DNA of 64,000 nt from Humulus lupulus (GCF_963169125.1 NC_084800.1:145572397-145636396); one strand, 5' to 3'; counted from the stretch's first letter, positions 23,380 to 35,592 are shown. Notes: generated from the letters alone by a model not told the origin. Made by a program: numbers and translations.

Positions 23380-24015
23380 AAATCATGATGATGAAGTGGT
23401 GGCATTGCCCCAGCTTTCAACGCAGATTCCTCGGATTACTGACCAGATTATAGTTTTCTCTAAAGATGATGCTCGGAGATTTAACTTCCTCGACCACGAT
23501 CCATAGGTAATCGAGAGCAAGATTTCCAACAAGATGGTAGCTTGGAACCTGGTCGACAACAAGAGTTTAGTGAACATCCTGTTCATAAATAGCTTTCGAC
23601 AAAATAAGGTTGACTCCAAGCAACCTCTCCCCGTGCACCCCAACGCTTTACGGGTTCTCAGGTGAGGGTTGGATTCCTATGGGGCAGAATAAGCTATGAA
23701 TGACACTTGAAGAAGTTCCTCGCCAAGCCTTTAAGAACTGCATGCCACAGAGGCAGGAATTAGAACAATTCACGGGCACCAGAAAGAGGCCCGCCAATGG
23801 TGATGGTGATTGTAGAGCCAGCCCCCAAGAAGCCTCCTTTATTGGTCATGAAGGTCCAAGCTGTTCTTGATGAGAGGGAGTCCAACGAGTTGGACCCCAG
23901 GGTTAGAGATGATAGGGCTATTGATGGAATAGAGGAGGTTGAAGAAGTCATCCTTGACGACTCCAACACAGACAGGAAAACCAAGGTTGGGAAGAACCTT
24001 AAGGCGAAGGTCTGA
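23380..24015 (+). pseudogene. Tat-1 protease region and pol linker
   Basis: The protease active-site region is visible only as NLVDNKSLVNILF (about 23546-23584), where family members read VDTGSSVNIL; the glycine and neighbouring residues are lost. After a frame change, MVMVIVEPAPKKPPLLVMKV (23797) starts an acidic linker ending KTKVGKNLKAKV at 24015. It corresponds to the Tat-0 linker at 17420-17500. Confidence 0.7.
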
Positions 24016-24660
24016 GAAACTTTGGTGAGCTTTCTTTATATGAAGTAGGACATCTTTGCCTAGTCCTACGCGGACATGACAGGGATCGACCCCAACATAA
24101 TCTTCCAAGCCTGGAACATAGATCCATACGTTTCCCTAGTGCAACATAAAATTAGGACGATAGACCCAACAAAGGAAAAGGCCTTGAAAGCGAAGGTTGA
24201 CAAGTTCCTCATAAATGCTTTCATTCGAGAGGCCCAATACCCCAAGTGGTTGTCTAATACGGTGTTGGTCCTGAAAGATAACAACAGCTGAACTTATCGA
24301 ACCTCAACCAGTCTTTCCCTAAGGATTGCTTATTGATCTGATGGTGGATGCCACCTATAGGTATGAGCTCCTCACCATCATGGATGCATACTCGGGTTAT
24401 AACTAGATGTCCATGAATGTCATCGATTAGGAGCACACCAGCTTCAAAACATACAAATGAGTCTACTACTACGAAATGATGCCCTTTGGCTTGAACCCAC
24501 GTACCAAAGGCTGGTCAACAAGATGTTGAAGAATCATCTCAGAAGGAGCATGGAAGTGTATGTGATGACATGCTGATGAAGTCCAGAACTACAACCGACC
24601 ACGTGAAATATTTGGCGAAAGCATTCTCTGTCCTCCAACAATGGCCTCTATTTTGACGTG
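24016..24660 (+). pseudogene. Tat-1 reverse transcriptase remnant
   Basis: The N-terminal part contains MTGIDPNIIFQAWNIDP and FLINAFIREAQYPKWLSN (24076-24290). Next come VDATYRYELLTIMDAYSGY (about 24340-24400) and MPFGL near 24480. The catalytic region is shifted: VYVMTC then ADEVQ where family members read VYVDDMLVKS (about 24555-24590). A gap before 24661 removes the end of reverse transcriptase, all of RNase H and the start of integrase. Confidence 0.78.
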
Positions 24661-25265
24661 AGTTTTTCACTGACATCTCTGAAATACATGGAGTCATGAA
24701 GTGTTTCTCCTCTGTAGATCATTCTCATTCAAACAAAGAAGTGGAAGCAGTCAACAAGATGCATAAGGCCACTTTTAAGAAAAGGCTATAACAGGTGAAA
24801 GAGGTTTGGCCCGAGGAGCTACCTAAGGAATTATGGAGTTATAGAACCACTGCTAGGACCTCCACTGGCCATTCTCCATTCCCCATGGCCTACGTGTATG
24901 AAGAAATGCTCCCAGTTTAGGGAGCAATCTCCACGCTCTGACGAGACACTTACGACCCGACCACGAATCATGCTTTACTTCAAGAATCACTAGACCTCTT
25001 TGAGGAGCTCCGAGAAGCTTCACAGCTTCGTGTAGCATCGCACAAACAAAAAATGACCAAGTAATTCAATTCTAAAATGAAGGAATGAAAATTCAAAATT
25101 AGAGACTTGGTGTTGTGAAGAGCTTTCCTGGCAACCCAATATCCAAGTGCTAGAGTGTTGGGCCCTAACTGGGAAGATTTATCCCAAGTCAAGAGCATCA
25201 TGTAAACTGGAACATACAAGTTGGCTCGAGTAAACAGGGTGTTGGTGCTGCATTCCAGGAATGCC
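24661..25265 (+). pseudogene. Tat-1 integrase C-terminal half
   Basis: Integrase sequence resumes near 24670 (FTDISEIHGVMKCFSSVDHSHS), then VEAVNKMHKATFKKRL and WPEELPKELWSYRTTARTST (about 24808-24870), followed by FPMAYVYEEMLPV. A C-terminal part to about 25265 ends HLLQYYQ. The first catalytic aspartates are absent. It is the last pol-like sequence on this strand before the 3' noncoding region. Confidence 0.8.
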
Positions 25266-25559
25266 GAGCACCTTCTCCAGTATTACCAATAATATAACCA
25301 ATTTTGTATGTTCTAAATTTTGTAATCATTGTGGCCTCGCTGGTCTGGACAAGTGAACGCAGACTAGTCTCCAATCACGTGGGGGGGAATTGCTAGGTCG
25401 CTTTATGAGGTTACCGCTTGTGGAGCATGACCTACGACACTAAGGCTATTATGAGCGGAGTAAACCTATTGTCAAAGCTTGCGAGAATTCATGAAAAATG
25501 ACCTAGGGAACTCTATTTAAGGAGCTTGTATGGGCACCTGAGAGTAAACCTAGTGTCGT
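25266..25559 (+). other. Tat-1 3' noncoding region, non-repetitive part
   Basis: No motif-bearing reading frame. It contains CACGTGGGGGGGAATTGCT near 25377, a purine-rich stretch that might be polypurine-like but is not followed by an LTR start. Confidence 0.5.
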
Positions 25560-26290
25560 ATATTAACCTAAGGATCCTAAGGGCTAAGAACTCGAGTCAA
25601 TACCCAAGGACTAAGCGCCCGTGAAGCAACATTCATCTCCTGATTTCCAAAAGGACTAAAGGTTAATAAGAACCAAGTCGCTTGTACTCAGGCACAAGCC
25701 TAAACCTTAATTGCCTACAGGCGGAAAACTCAAGTTATTTCACGGCGACTAAGCACCAATGAAGCAATACTAAGTTCTTGAATTCCAAAATTGTAAAAGG
25801 GTCTAAGATCTGAGTCACCTACACTCGAACCTAAGCCTCAAGTTTCCTAACACTTAAGCAAACAAGACCCAAGTAGCCTATACTCGAGCACAAGTCTAAA
25901 GTTGTGTAAACTTAGACGAACTTACGTTCCTTAACTTAAGAAAAAACAACCTTAGTCTCCTAGACTAGGCACGCAAGCTAAGGAATTCAAAGTTACTTTC
26001 CGAGGACTGAGTGTCTGTGAATTAACACTAAGTCCCCGAGAACCTAAATGGTTTTGGGCTTCCAAGACCCGAGTCACCTAGACTCGAGAAAAAGTCCCAA
26101 GTTGTCTAAACTTTAATAAAAACTTAAAGTTACTTCCCGGAGAGCAAGTTCCCGCGAAGAGACACTAAGTACTCAGAAGAAAAAAAATTGCGCTTGCAAG
26201 ACCCGAGTCGCCAATACTCTGGCTCAAGTCCCAAAATGCACAAACTAAGGCATTCAAGACATGAGTCCATTAAGACTAAGGTCCACGCAT
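25560..26290 (+). repeat. Degenerate tandem repeats in Tat 3' region
   Basis: Two recurring blocks alternate. One resembles ACCCGAGTCACCTAGACTCG (near 25675, 25813, 25869, 25942, 26070 and 26204). The other resembles GGACTAAGTGCCTGTGAAGC (near 25605, 25746, 26001 and 26141). Spacings are irregular at about 55-255 bp, with about 130-140 most common. Tandem repeats in the 3' untranslated part of Tat/Ogre elements are known to seed satellites. Confidence 0.75.
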
Positions 26291-26546
26291 GGTGGAATAA
26301 ACAAGGTTATACAAATTGAATTTTTCGTGATATTACATTACGTTAAAATTTTGAGAAAAATCTTGTACATTTTATGTCCAATTTGCATTATTACTAAACG
26401 CTGTGTTAACATGTGTTAAGTAAAATGGAAAAGAAGGCAAGTAATTAGAGTAAGAGAAAAGAAAATATTGTGTGTACAACCGTGCTCGGGGGCTCGAGCA
26501 GTATATTGTCTGTACCCCAAGGAAAAGTGGCACGCAGGCCTAACTA
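26291..26546. other. Noncoding spacer in Tat 3' region
   Basis: AT-rich, with no repeat or motif recognised beyond a GGGGGCTCGAGCAG tract near 26489. It follows the stop of the minus-strand coiled-coil frame. Confidence 0.4.
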
Positions 26547-27046
26547 CTAAAATAAATTATATAAAAAAAGTGTCCTAAATCTCCCCGAGAAGAACCTGCT
26601 CAATGCGTCAATGATGGGGTCAGCCTCCGGAGCTTGGCCTGCCTCCTTTGCAGCCCTGACATTATTGACGAAAACCTCATTAGTGCGAAGACGTTCCTCG
26701 AAGAGCGGCCTCGTGTTGGGATCATCGGTGAAGGCCAAGTCCATTTTGCGCTTTCTCAACCAGGCGACGTAGAGGGTGTCCTTGGCAAGCACATCATCTT
26801 CCTTATTCAACTCCTCATCTTCACACCGAAGAGACTCCACTTCGGACACAGCTTTTCAAACACTCCCAACTGCCACATTGGCCTCCCTTCAAGACTTCGT
26901 TGCCTCATCCGCAGAAAGTGAGGCTTCCTTCAAGGCTTAACGGCCTCCTCTAGAGCTGCTTTTGTCTCCTCTTGGGCAACCCTGGCCTCCTCCCAGGCTA
27001 CCCTTGTCTCTTCGGTCGCTTTGGCCAAGACTTCCTCGAGGGCTTT
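26547..27046 (-). pseudogene. Coiled-coil protein, C-terminal part, in Tat 3' region
   Basis: Read on the minus strand from 27046. The first part is alanine/glutamate-rich and heptad-like (ALEEVLAKATEETRVAWEEA), then come a frameshift near 26938 and two stops. A clean 100-codon stretch follows from 26849, beginning MSEVESLRCEDEELNKED and ending DPIIDALSRFFSGRF plus a short tail. It lies antisense to the upstream Tat-1 pol, the arrangement described for extra antisense frames of Tat elements. Its N-terminal part lies beyond the Tekay-like insertion at 41199-41455. Function unknown. I recognise no catalytic motif; the Tat antisense-frame assignment is inference. Confidence 0.55.
27042..27046. 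repeat. Left target site duplication of Tekay-like element
   Basis: GCTTT here and GTTTT at 41194-41198 flank the element, differing by one C/T transition. Removing the element and one copy joins the minus-strand frame without a shift, which supports this assignment. Confidence 0.7.
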
Positions 27047-29181
27047 TTTAACGTCCTAAATTTGCTAATAAGGCTTAGTGCCTTGATTAGTGTGCAAGAG
27101 GGCATAAATGGATTTATATGTGAAAATAATTAAACATATGTGTGATTATGTGGTATATGTGACTTATATGGTAATATGAATATATATGCATGTTTATGTG
27201 TCTTAAATATGCATGTGGGCCCGTTCTTGTTAATAAGGGCATAAATGTAATTATGTGTGTTAAATGATTGAGGCCACATTATCATGTGGATATATTTGCG
27301 ATATTAGGCCCGAGGCAGTCCTAGTGAGCAGATTAGTGGAAGAGTCACAACAATACCCAGCTCAACGGTGAGCCTAAGGGTATTTTACGAACGTAGTGCA
27401 CATTCGAGGTTTATAGGGTAACAAGTAGTTATTTGGTAATTAATTGGGTATGTCGAGATTAATTGGGAATTTATAGGACTACTTGAGGATAAGCGAGAAA
27501 CGTGGCGAAAGACAGATTTTCACTTAGGGGCATTTGGTGAGTAAGGCTCAAGCAAGGGGTAGCTTGGTATTTTACCAAGCTTAAGTGACTTAGTCACTTG
27601 GATCTTTTCAGAACAAAGGAAAATGTTAAGGAACTCAGCTCAGGACTTTCTCTCTCTCTCTCTCACACACATTTTTCTCTTCTCCTCCTGATGCCTTGGT
27701 GCATTTTGATCTTTGGGATGGAAGAAGCTTGGAAATTTTGGGATTGAAGCTGGGACTGGAGTAGGAAACTATTCAGGGTCATAATTCATAGCTGAGGTAA
27801 TCTAAACCTTATTTTAATTCATAACATAGGTTGGGCTTCTGATGAGGTTTTTGGTTTAGTTTGTGGGTATATTTACTGCTTTGGAAGTATTACAGATGTT
27901 TTGAGGCTGAATTTGGTGCTTGATGCCACTTTAGGGTAAATTCTAGTGGATTTTGCTCGTGGAAAAGGCTGGGGAATTTCTGGGATTCGGGTTCGAGCCA
28001 CAATGCTGTGCTTCATGAGCCGTGGCCCGCATGTGTGAAATGGCTTGGGCGGTTTCTAAAATTCGCTAAGCGTCGCGGCACTAGTTGGGGTGCGTCGTGG
28101 CCTGTGTCTCCAAGGAGAGAGCCTCGAGCTCTCTGACTTGTAGAGCGCTGTGGCCCTATGGGCTGAGTCGCGCCCCTAATTGAGAAAAATAGCCAAAATA
28201 AGTTTTTATGCTCAGGAACTCAACTTAAGGGCTCGGGAAGGATTCTACCACCTGTTTTAGTAGAATTTGATGTCCTAGAGGATAATACATTACTTTGAAG
28301 CTTGTAAATTGTTTAGGTTTCGATGGTTATTTATTATTACATTGTGACTAGGTTATACCACTAAGGCTTGGGATTAGGAATCATGCTCGGGATTGCCTTA
28401 TATTGTCAGCTCGGGACTTAAGGTAAGAAAATTGTTTGTGCAGGTAGAGAACGGCATGGCCCGACTATCTGTGCTTGTATTGTGCTTAGTGTTATGTGTA
28501 AATGTTTGTAACTATTATGTCATATATGTGTTTGTGACTGAGCGGCAAGGGTTGGGATCGGTAAGGGCCAGAATTGACAATAAGAATGTTGAATGCTGGC
28601 CACCATTGCATGGCCACTTATGGTTGCTGTACTCAATCGCTCGATTAGGACCGTGAACTTGGTACCTGGTAACGCAACTTGACTAGCTTAGGTCGTTGTT
28701 GTGAGTTGTAATGGATGCATGTGAATTGTTTGTTGTGTTTGTTTAGTTATGCACTTATTGAAATGAATTGTTATATGCCATGCTTGTGAAGTTTTCACGA
28801 GTGCTTAATGGTGTAGGTAAGGGAAAGGGAAAGGCCAACCAAGCATGAGTTGGAGGGCATGGAGCATTGCATACATGTTTGGCCTACTTGGCCGTCACAG
28901 CTGGGGTGTTATTGAGGAACGCAGCATAAATGTATGATTTTTTCTCTTAGGTCAAATGTACAATGACTAGGGAGTTGTAAATAAGTATTAAACAACATTT
29001 TGGGATCCCAATGTAACTTTTCTATGAACTTAATGAATTCGTAAACCTTTTATGTGGAAATTTTATTAAGTGGATCTTTACTTTAATTTAATTCACGCTT
29101 TGGGTCTAATACCTCAATTAACAAGTCAAATACACATTTTAAATCCACATGGTAATGGCTCTATGGTAGTAGGGTGTTACA
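27047..29181 (+). mobile_element. 5' LTR of the Tekay-like element
   Basis: About 2.14 kb. The first bases read TTTAACGTCCTAAATTTGCT against TGTAACATTCCAAATTTGCT in the 3' LTR, so TG is damaged to TT. It ends GGGTGTTACA. It holds a short CT/CA tract (about 27645-27670), mutated GC boxes (28019-28176) and AGGTAAGAAAATTG near 28420. Confidence 0.83.
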
Positions 29182-29522
29182 ACTTGGTATTAGAACGTGC
29201 CAAGGTTTATGGTTCCTGTAGATTGACTGAACATGTACGCTCATTGCCAAAGATAAGCTCGACTTAAGGTTGGTCGGTATTAAGTAAAATATTTGTTTAA
29301 ATGCTTATCTGAATTGCCCTATTTTCCTGATTGATATATAAAGCATGATGTTTATTTAATGCTAGGGCATGGTTTCTTTGATTGTTTTATGATTATGTTA
29401 TGTGTAATTGTGCTGGTTTGATATTTGTGTTTGATCGATTGAACTAGGGGTGGTTTCTTTGGATGTTGTTGTCATGCTTGATGTACGGTGTCATTTATTC
29501 TAGGCATATTGAAGTTATGCCT
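29182..29522 (+). promoter_or_regulatory. Primer binding site and leader of Tekay-like element
   Basis: ACTTGGTATTAGAACGTGCC follows the LTR; TGGTATTAGAAC differs at two positions from the initiator-Met site. The leader shares GATAAGCTCGACTTAAGG with the other two gypsy leaders and leads to the gag ATG at 29517-29525. Confidence 0.75.
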
Positions 29523-29639
29523 CAGCGATCATACTGATTCTGAGGCAATATGACCGAAGATAACAACTAGGGTCAGGACCATCCACCTACCCCACAAAAC
29601 TTGCAACAGATGTTCGCAGAGATGCAAGCTAGACTTCAG
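29517..29639 (+). pseudogene. Tekay-like gag N-terminus, cut by copia A
   Basis: The frame begins MPQRSY, meets stops, then reads PPTPQNLQQMFAEMQARLQ, comparable to the MLAQLQ region of the fragment at 1250. It breaks near 29639 where copia A gag begins. The gag core that should follow is missing on both sides of copia A. Confidence 0.65.
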
Positions 29640-30423
29640 TGAAAATAAGATGAACTCTGAGAGCCGAGACAGTGGTGAGTTCGTCATAACTGAGGAATCC
29701 CCAGAAGTTCCAGCTGAAGGAGCTTCCAAGTCTGTAAGAGATAAATATGAGTGTTGATAGGCGGCTAACAACAAGGCGCGGTACTACATGTTGACTAGCA
29801 TGGTCGACACTCTCAAGAAGAAGATGGAGACTGTCAAGACTGCCTACGAAATCATGGATCGGCTCCAAGACAAATTTGGTGCCAAGTCAACGCAGACTTG
29901 TTTTGAGGCCACCAATAAATATGCCAATACTCGGATGGCACCATCTCCACATGTTCGTGATCAACTCCACTATGGTCTGACACAGCTCATGAACGAGCTT
30001 CAGAATTTTGAGTCTATCATGGGTAGACAATGTAAGGAAGGATAAAAGAAGACAACTACTACTACTGCTACTGATCTAGCTAAGGCTGAAGCTAACCAAT
30101 CTTCATCTTCGAAAGCTGGAAACAAGAGCAAAGGTGGACAAAACTACAACTCCAAGCCTGCAAAGATGATTGCACAACCAAATTCACAGATGCCTAAGGG
30201 AAAGAACAAGAAAAACAAGAAACGTAAAGGTAAGTGTTTTCACTTCAAAGAGACGGGGCATTGGAAACAGGATCGCCCAAAGTTTCAAGCAGCTAAAAAC
30301 AAATCTTCTTGAATCGTGGGAGGAAGTGGACGAAGGCGTCTTAAAGCTTAGAGTTGGGAATGGAGTGTTCGTTGCAGTCCAAGCTAGAGAAAGAGCTCAT
30401 CTGATGTTCGAAAATAAAAATTA
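29640..30423 (+). pseudogene. Copia A gag and remains of protease
   Basis: Gag sequence of a Ty1/copia element: VDTLKKKMETVKTAYEIMDR, then LQDKFGAKS and a conserved HVRDQL (29788-30045), then a basic region and a damaged CCHC knuckle, CFHFKETGHWKQDRP (about 30235-30280), whose second and last cysteines are F and R. The frame then reads into LLESWEEVDEGVLKLRVGNG, which in copia B lies after the protease active site. About 110 bp present in copia B, including the active-site DSGST, is deleted here. The 5' LTR and gag start are also missing. Confidence 0.82.
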
Positions 30424-31560
30424 ATTTTAAATGATGTATTTTTTCTTCCAGATTTTAGTCAAAATTTTATTTCACTTTCCATGTTGCAATTAGAACAATT
30501 TGTTGTGTCTTTCACAAGTTCTAATATATCTATTTCTTTCAATGGATCACAATTGTGTATTGCATGTTTGGAAAACGGGCTTTATATTATGTGACCTAAC
30601 GAACCCCTCGCTCTTAACAATGATTTATTCAAAGTAGCTAAACCTAGGACCAATAAACGCAAAAGACCAAAAATGACAGCATGGCATATTTATGGCATTT
30701 GAGACTAGGTCACATTATGCTATGATAAAATTCAAAGACATACAAAAGACGGGCCTTTGAGGGAACTCACCTTAAGAGAATTACCTTCCTATGAATCTTG
30801 TCTAGAAGGCAAGGTTACCAAGCGTCCATTCTCTGCAAACGGTGATAGGGCCAAAGAACCATTTGGACTTGTGCATTCAGATGTTTGTGGACCTTTGAAT
30901 GTACAAGCCAGGGGTGATTTTGAGTATTTTGTCACTTTCATTGACGACTACATTGACGACTACTCTAGATACTTATGACTTTACATAATGCATAAGAAAC
31001 TAGAAATCTTTTCGAAGTATTAGGAATTCTTAGCTATGGCTCATAACCAATTAGGTAAAACGTTAAAGATCTTGCGATCTGATAGGGTTGGAGAATATTT
31101 GGATATACAATTCCAAGATCATTTAACTGAACTTTGGATTTTATCACAACTTACTGCCCCACGTACTCCGCAACAAAATGGTGTAGCGGTACACCAGAAC
31201 AGAACTTTATTGGAAATTTTTAGATGCATGCTTAGTTACTCAACTCTACCAACTTCATTCTGGGGACATGCAATTGAAATCGTAAACGACATTCTCAATG
31301 TTGTGCTTTCGAAATAATCCCCAAAACACCTTTAGAACATTGGAATGGTCGTGAACCTAGTTTATGCCATTATAGAATCTGGGGGTGTCCCACCCACGTC
31401 TTGAGGAAAAAGGAGGGAAAGCTAGAACTATGAACTGAAGTTTGCATGTCTGTTGGCTATCCTAAAGGTACTCGAGGAGAACTTTTCTATAGTCATTCAG
31501 AAAAGAAAGTGCTTACTTCTATGAATTATACTTTTCTAGAAAATGACTATGTCTAAAACT
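30424..31560 (+). pseudogene. Copia A pre-integrase and integrase
   Basis: The GAG-pre-integrase segment includes LRELPSYESCLEGKVTKRPF (30775-30830), then GLVHSDVCGPLNVQARGDFE, the start of the integrase core. FIDDYIDDYSRYL carries a small in-frame duplication of DDY. The second aspartate region, LKILRSDRVGEYLD, follows at about 31063, and the glutamate region, RTPQQNGVAVHQNRTLLE, at about 31160; the usual E after V/A is H-shifted. It ends with a stop at 31315 and shifted sequence to about 31560. Integrase would insert copia cDNA. Confidence 0.85.
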
Positions 31561-33312
31561 TCAAACCACGCAGCAAAGTAGTTTTAGAGGAGATGGTTTA
31601 AGAATTGATTCCAACCAATGTTCCATCATCATCAACGCGAGTTGATGATGAAATTCCCAATCTTCATGTCCAACTAACGCAAGTCGATTTAAATGAAGGT
31701 AGAACCAGTATTCCTTAGCAAACAGTCACGGAGCATCATCGTAGTTGAAGGGTTTCTAGGAACCCAGTTCACTATGGTTTGGATGGTGAAACCAATATGG
31801 TTGTTGGTGACACTAGTGATGATGATCTATTGTCTTTCAAACTGGCAATGGCTAGCCGTGAAATGGAACTATGGCTTGAAGCCATGAAACAGGAAATGGA
31901 GTCCATGTAATCAAATTCTGTCTCGGATCTTGTGGAAGCACCTAGTGATTTAGGGCCATTGGGTGCAAGTGGATCTACAAGAATAAATGAGGTGTTGATG
32001 GAAATATTGAAACTTATAAAGCTCGATTAGTGGAAAAGGGTTATACCCAAAGACAAGGCGTGGACTATGATGAAACTTTTAGTTCGATAGCCATGCTCAA
32101 GTCCATTCGCATCCTCCTATCCGTATCAGCTCCTCTCGACTATGAGATCTGGCAAATGGTCGCCAAAACAGCTTTTCTTAATGGAAAGCTTGACAAAATC
32201 ATTTATATGTATCATCTAGAAGGATTTTAAGTAGCTGGACAAGAAAGAAAAGTTTGCAAGTTGAATATGTCTATTTATGGAGTTAAGCAAACTTCTCATT
32301 CCTGGAACCTTAGGATTGATGAAATAATCAAAACTTATGGCTTTGAACAAAATATTGATGAGCCTTGTGTTGACCAACTGAAGGCAGATCAAATAGTGAT
32401 ATTCTTGGTTCTTTATGTAGATGATATCTTACTAATTGGAAACAATGTTAAGAAATTGTCAGATGTGAAGAATTGGTTGAACACTCAATTCTAGTTGAAG
32501 GATTTGGGTGAAACAAGTTATGTTCTAGGTATCCAGGTCATAAGGGATAGAAAGAACAAACTCTTAGTTCTATCTCAAGTAGCTTACATAGATAAATTTC
32601 TTGAACGCTTCTTAACGACAAATTCCAAGAAATGATGTTTACTGTCCCGCCATGGAATTCATCTTTCAAAGAAGCAGTTTCCCCAGACTCCTAAAAAGGA
32701 AGATGCAATGAGAAAAGTTCCTTATGCATATGTAGTTGGATGTCTGATGTATGCTATGTTGTGTACTAGACCATATATCTGGTATGCAATGGGAGTAGTA
32801 AGCATATATAGAAGTATTTAAGGCGGACTAGGGATTATATGTTAGTCTACAAGGGTGGTGTTCTGAACCCTGTAGGCTACACCAATTCAGATTTTCAGAC
32901 TGATGTCGATGACAGGAAGTCTACTTCTGAAATTTTGTTTACTCTTGGGGGTGGAGCTGTGATATGGAGAAGCATAAAGCAGTCTGTGATCTCAGATTCC
33001 ACCATGGAGGCTGAATACATAGTTGCGTCAAAATCATAAGGAAATATTCTAGGTAAAGAAGTTCTATTTGGATCCTAGTGTATTCTAGATATGGATAAAC
33101 TGCTTATGTTGTTTTGTGACAATACAAGAGTGATAGCCAACTCAAAAGAACCTTGTAGTCACAAGATTCGGGAATATGTGGCTAAGGGAGATGTGAAGGT
33201 TATGAAGATTGCATCTGAAGACAATCTTGCAGATCCATTTATAAAGACACTACCAGAAGCTAAATTTGTTAAGCATATCAAAGAAATAGGATTAGTAGAA
33301 TTAAGACATTAG
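31561..33312 (+). pseudogene. Copia A reverse transcriptase and RNase H
   Basis: A linker of low similarity leads to reverse transcriptase from about 31960. Blocks in order: KGYTQRQGVDYDETFSSIAM (32036-32095), MVAKTAFLNGKLDK, LNMSIYGVKQTSHSWNLRID (about 32260), and the catalytic FLVLYVDDILLIGNN (32404-32450), where YVDD is intact. RNase H blocks: PVGYTNSDFQTDVDDRKST (about 32870), DSTMEAEYIVASKS, LFCDNTRVIANSKEP and EDNLADPFIKTLPE (about 33220-33260). Stops at about 32228, 32495 and 33040 and several shifts break it. Confidence 0.88.
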
Positions 33313-33336
33313 GTTCAATTAGTGCAAGTGGGATTT

Positions 33337-35207
33337 TGTTGGGTTTTTATGCCCAAATTAAAACCCAATTTCTTTGTAATCTCATTTATTATTAATAAAA
33401 GAATAGAAATCATGTTTTCACTCGGTCAATCACTTTGCTCACATGTTTTATTTTCATGATTATTTGTTTAATATAAACTTCTATTAAATCCCGAGCATAT
33501 AGCTAATCATATTTATAGTGAAGTAATCACAGTGTAATAAAAATATGATTATATGTTTAAATAAAAGTTAGTCCTAAGATTAGTCAGTGCACAGGATTTA
33601 CACTGACTTGCCAATCTATGATATGATCTACTTACACATCGTAGTGTTATGTTCTTTCGAGAACATTAGCAAAGTAGATAAGATCGGATGTATTTGTTAC
33701 ATCAGACTAGACCGATATTGACAGTTGATAGGATAAGTAAACATACCATTATTATCTATTCTAGTCATATCATGTAGTTGACCATAGGTCAATTCAATCT
33801 CAATTCTGAGTGGTTAGTATTCTAACTGATTGTATTATTTGAGTTCTTTGACTTGTTCGTTACCAACTTACCCTACGGACTAGCCCATACTTACATCTTG
33901 GGAACTCGGTAGTATAATTGAGTGGGAGTGTTAATCATAGATATGAACATCTATGGCTTCTGATGAAGAAGTGAAACGATGGTTTCCTTTTAGTTTGGTT
34001 CAAGGTGCTAAGTGATAGAGATCTCATTTCAGTAATTAATATTAATTTACTGAAATATCATTTACAAGGAACTAAGTGTTTTAAGGATAAAATACAATGA
34101 GGGGTAAAACGGTATTTTAGTCCCATCTCATTGTAGACCGTCTATAGAGGATTGAGTGACAATTATGGATTCAACAATGGATAATTAAGAACGTATCTAT
34201 ATTGCTTATAGAGTGTTCAATAAACTCAAGACTGCAATATTGAGTCTTTACTGGAGTCACGAGGAATTAACAAGTTAGTAAATTTATTTGTTAGATTTAT
34301 GATAACTTATTGGAGCTTGATTTCATAGGCCCATGGTCCCCACTGTACCTTGGATAAAATCATCCATATAGTCTCAATTAATTGATTTAATTATCAATTA
34401 GAATTATCAAAGTTGACCAGGTCAATTTCGGATAGTTTCACAGAGTTATGTAATTTAGAGAAGAAAAGCTAAATTATGATAGAATTATTAATTAAGATAA
34501 ATTGGTATCTAAATTAATAAATAAGTTTAAATCAAGGTTCAAATTATAAATAATTAATTTGATAAAGGATTTAAATAATAATTTAATTAATTAAATTAAT
34601 AGAAAATAATGCAGGCCTTGATTTTAAGTCCAACGGGCTTATAATTAATTGGGAATTTTCACGGGCCTAAAGGCCATGATAATTTTGAACTAGGGCTGAT
34701 ATGATCTACTATTTAATTGATTTTTTAATTAAATTAAATGGCCTAATTGAGTCTATAAAATGAGTGCTTAGTGAGAGTTGAAAACATAAGTTGAATCACA
34801 AGAATCTGAGAAGATTAGAAGATCTATTAGGTTTTAGATTCTCTATACTGCATAAGTCCTTTTCTAAGCCTCAATTTTTCTCTTCTATTCTTCTTCTCTC
34901 TGTATCTATCTCATGTGTTCAGAATTTCTCACCCTAGTCTAGGTGATTCTAAGGATACTTTGGAAGGTTGTGAAGAAAATTGAAGAACGGTTCAGTTTCT
35001 TGGTAATACTCTGTGAGAGAAGGGATACAAGGGTTAGAGAAACTGAAGGAAGGACTCATTCATTCCGTGGCGTATAATGTAAGTGTTCTTATCATTATTT
35101 CTCTTAGAATTCAATTTTAGAAACATGTTCTAGGTTGTCTCACATTAACTTGTTTAATATTAGATCTACATGAAAATAAATAAAGATCATGTATATGTTT
35201 TCTAACA
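33337..35207 (+). mobile_element. Copia A 3' LTR
   Basis: TGTTGGGTTTTTATGCCC to TTTTCTAACA, 1.87 kb, preceded by a weak polypurine tract (GTGCAAGTGGGATTT). It matches the minus-strand copia B LTR at 51632-53404 over most of its length, e.g. GGCGTATAATGTAAGTGTTC and AACTTGTTTAATATTAGATC near the right end. No coding content. Confidence 0.85.
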
Positions 35208-35592
35208 CAGATATGGAAGGAAGGGTCCATAAGGCCTGATGCTCAGAGGATGGTGCCTCCCTTCACTGGTTCTGTCTAAGGTAGTGGCCCCAGTGAGCAG
35301 AAGAGAAAGGCCCAAATGCTTTTGTTCCTCTTGGTCCAAATAGTAGGGCACGAGGTGCCTTTGGTGGCCTTCAAGGTGGGTGAGATAACTGGAGAAGCTT
35401 CCTAGAGTGTGCTTTGTGCAGGCGATGCCATTTGGGAGAGTGCAGAGTCAGAGCATGTTTCATCTGTGGGAATGTCAGTTATTTGATGAAAAGCTATCCA
35501 CAAGCCAAGAAAGAGGAACAAAAGACAAGAGACAGCCTCACTCCAGCACAAAGTATACCTTGACCCAGACTGAAGCTTAGGCTAGTCCCTCG
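35208..35592 (+). pseudogene. Tekay-like gag C-terminus
   Basis: Gag resumes after copia A with IWKEGS... and VPPFTGS-like sequence, matching the IWRESA...VVPPYSGSG end of the gag at 1250-2046. A knuckle is just recognisable as CFICGNVSYLMKSYP (about 35452-35500), where the expected His is Y and the last Cys is Y. Several stops. Confidence 0.72.

Noticed and set aside
25560..26290. CRISPR-like array
   Set aside because: Repeats are degenerate and unevenly spaced, in a plant retrotransposon 3' region, without uniform spacers.
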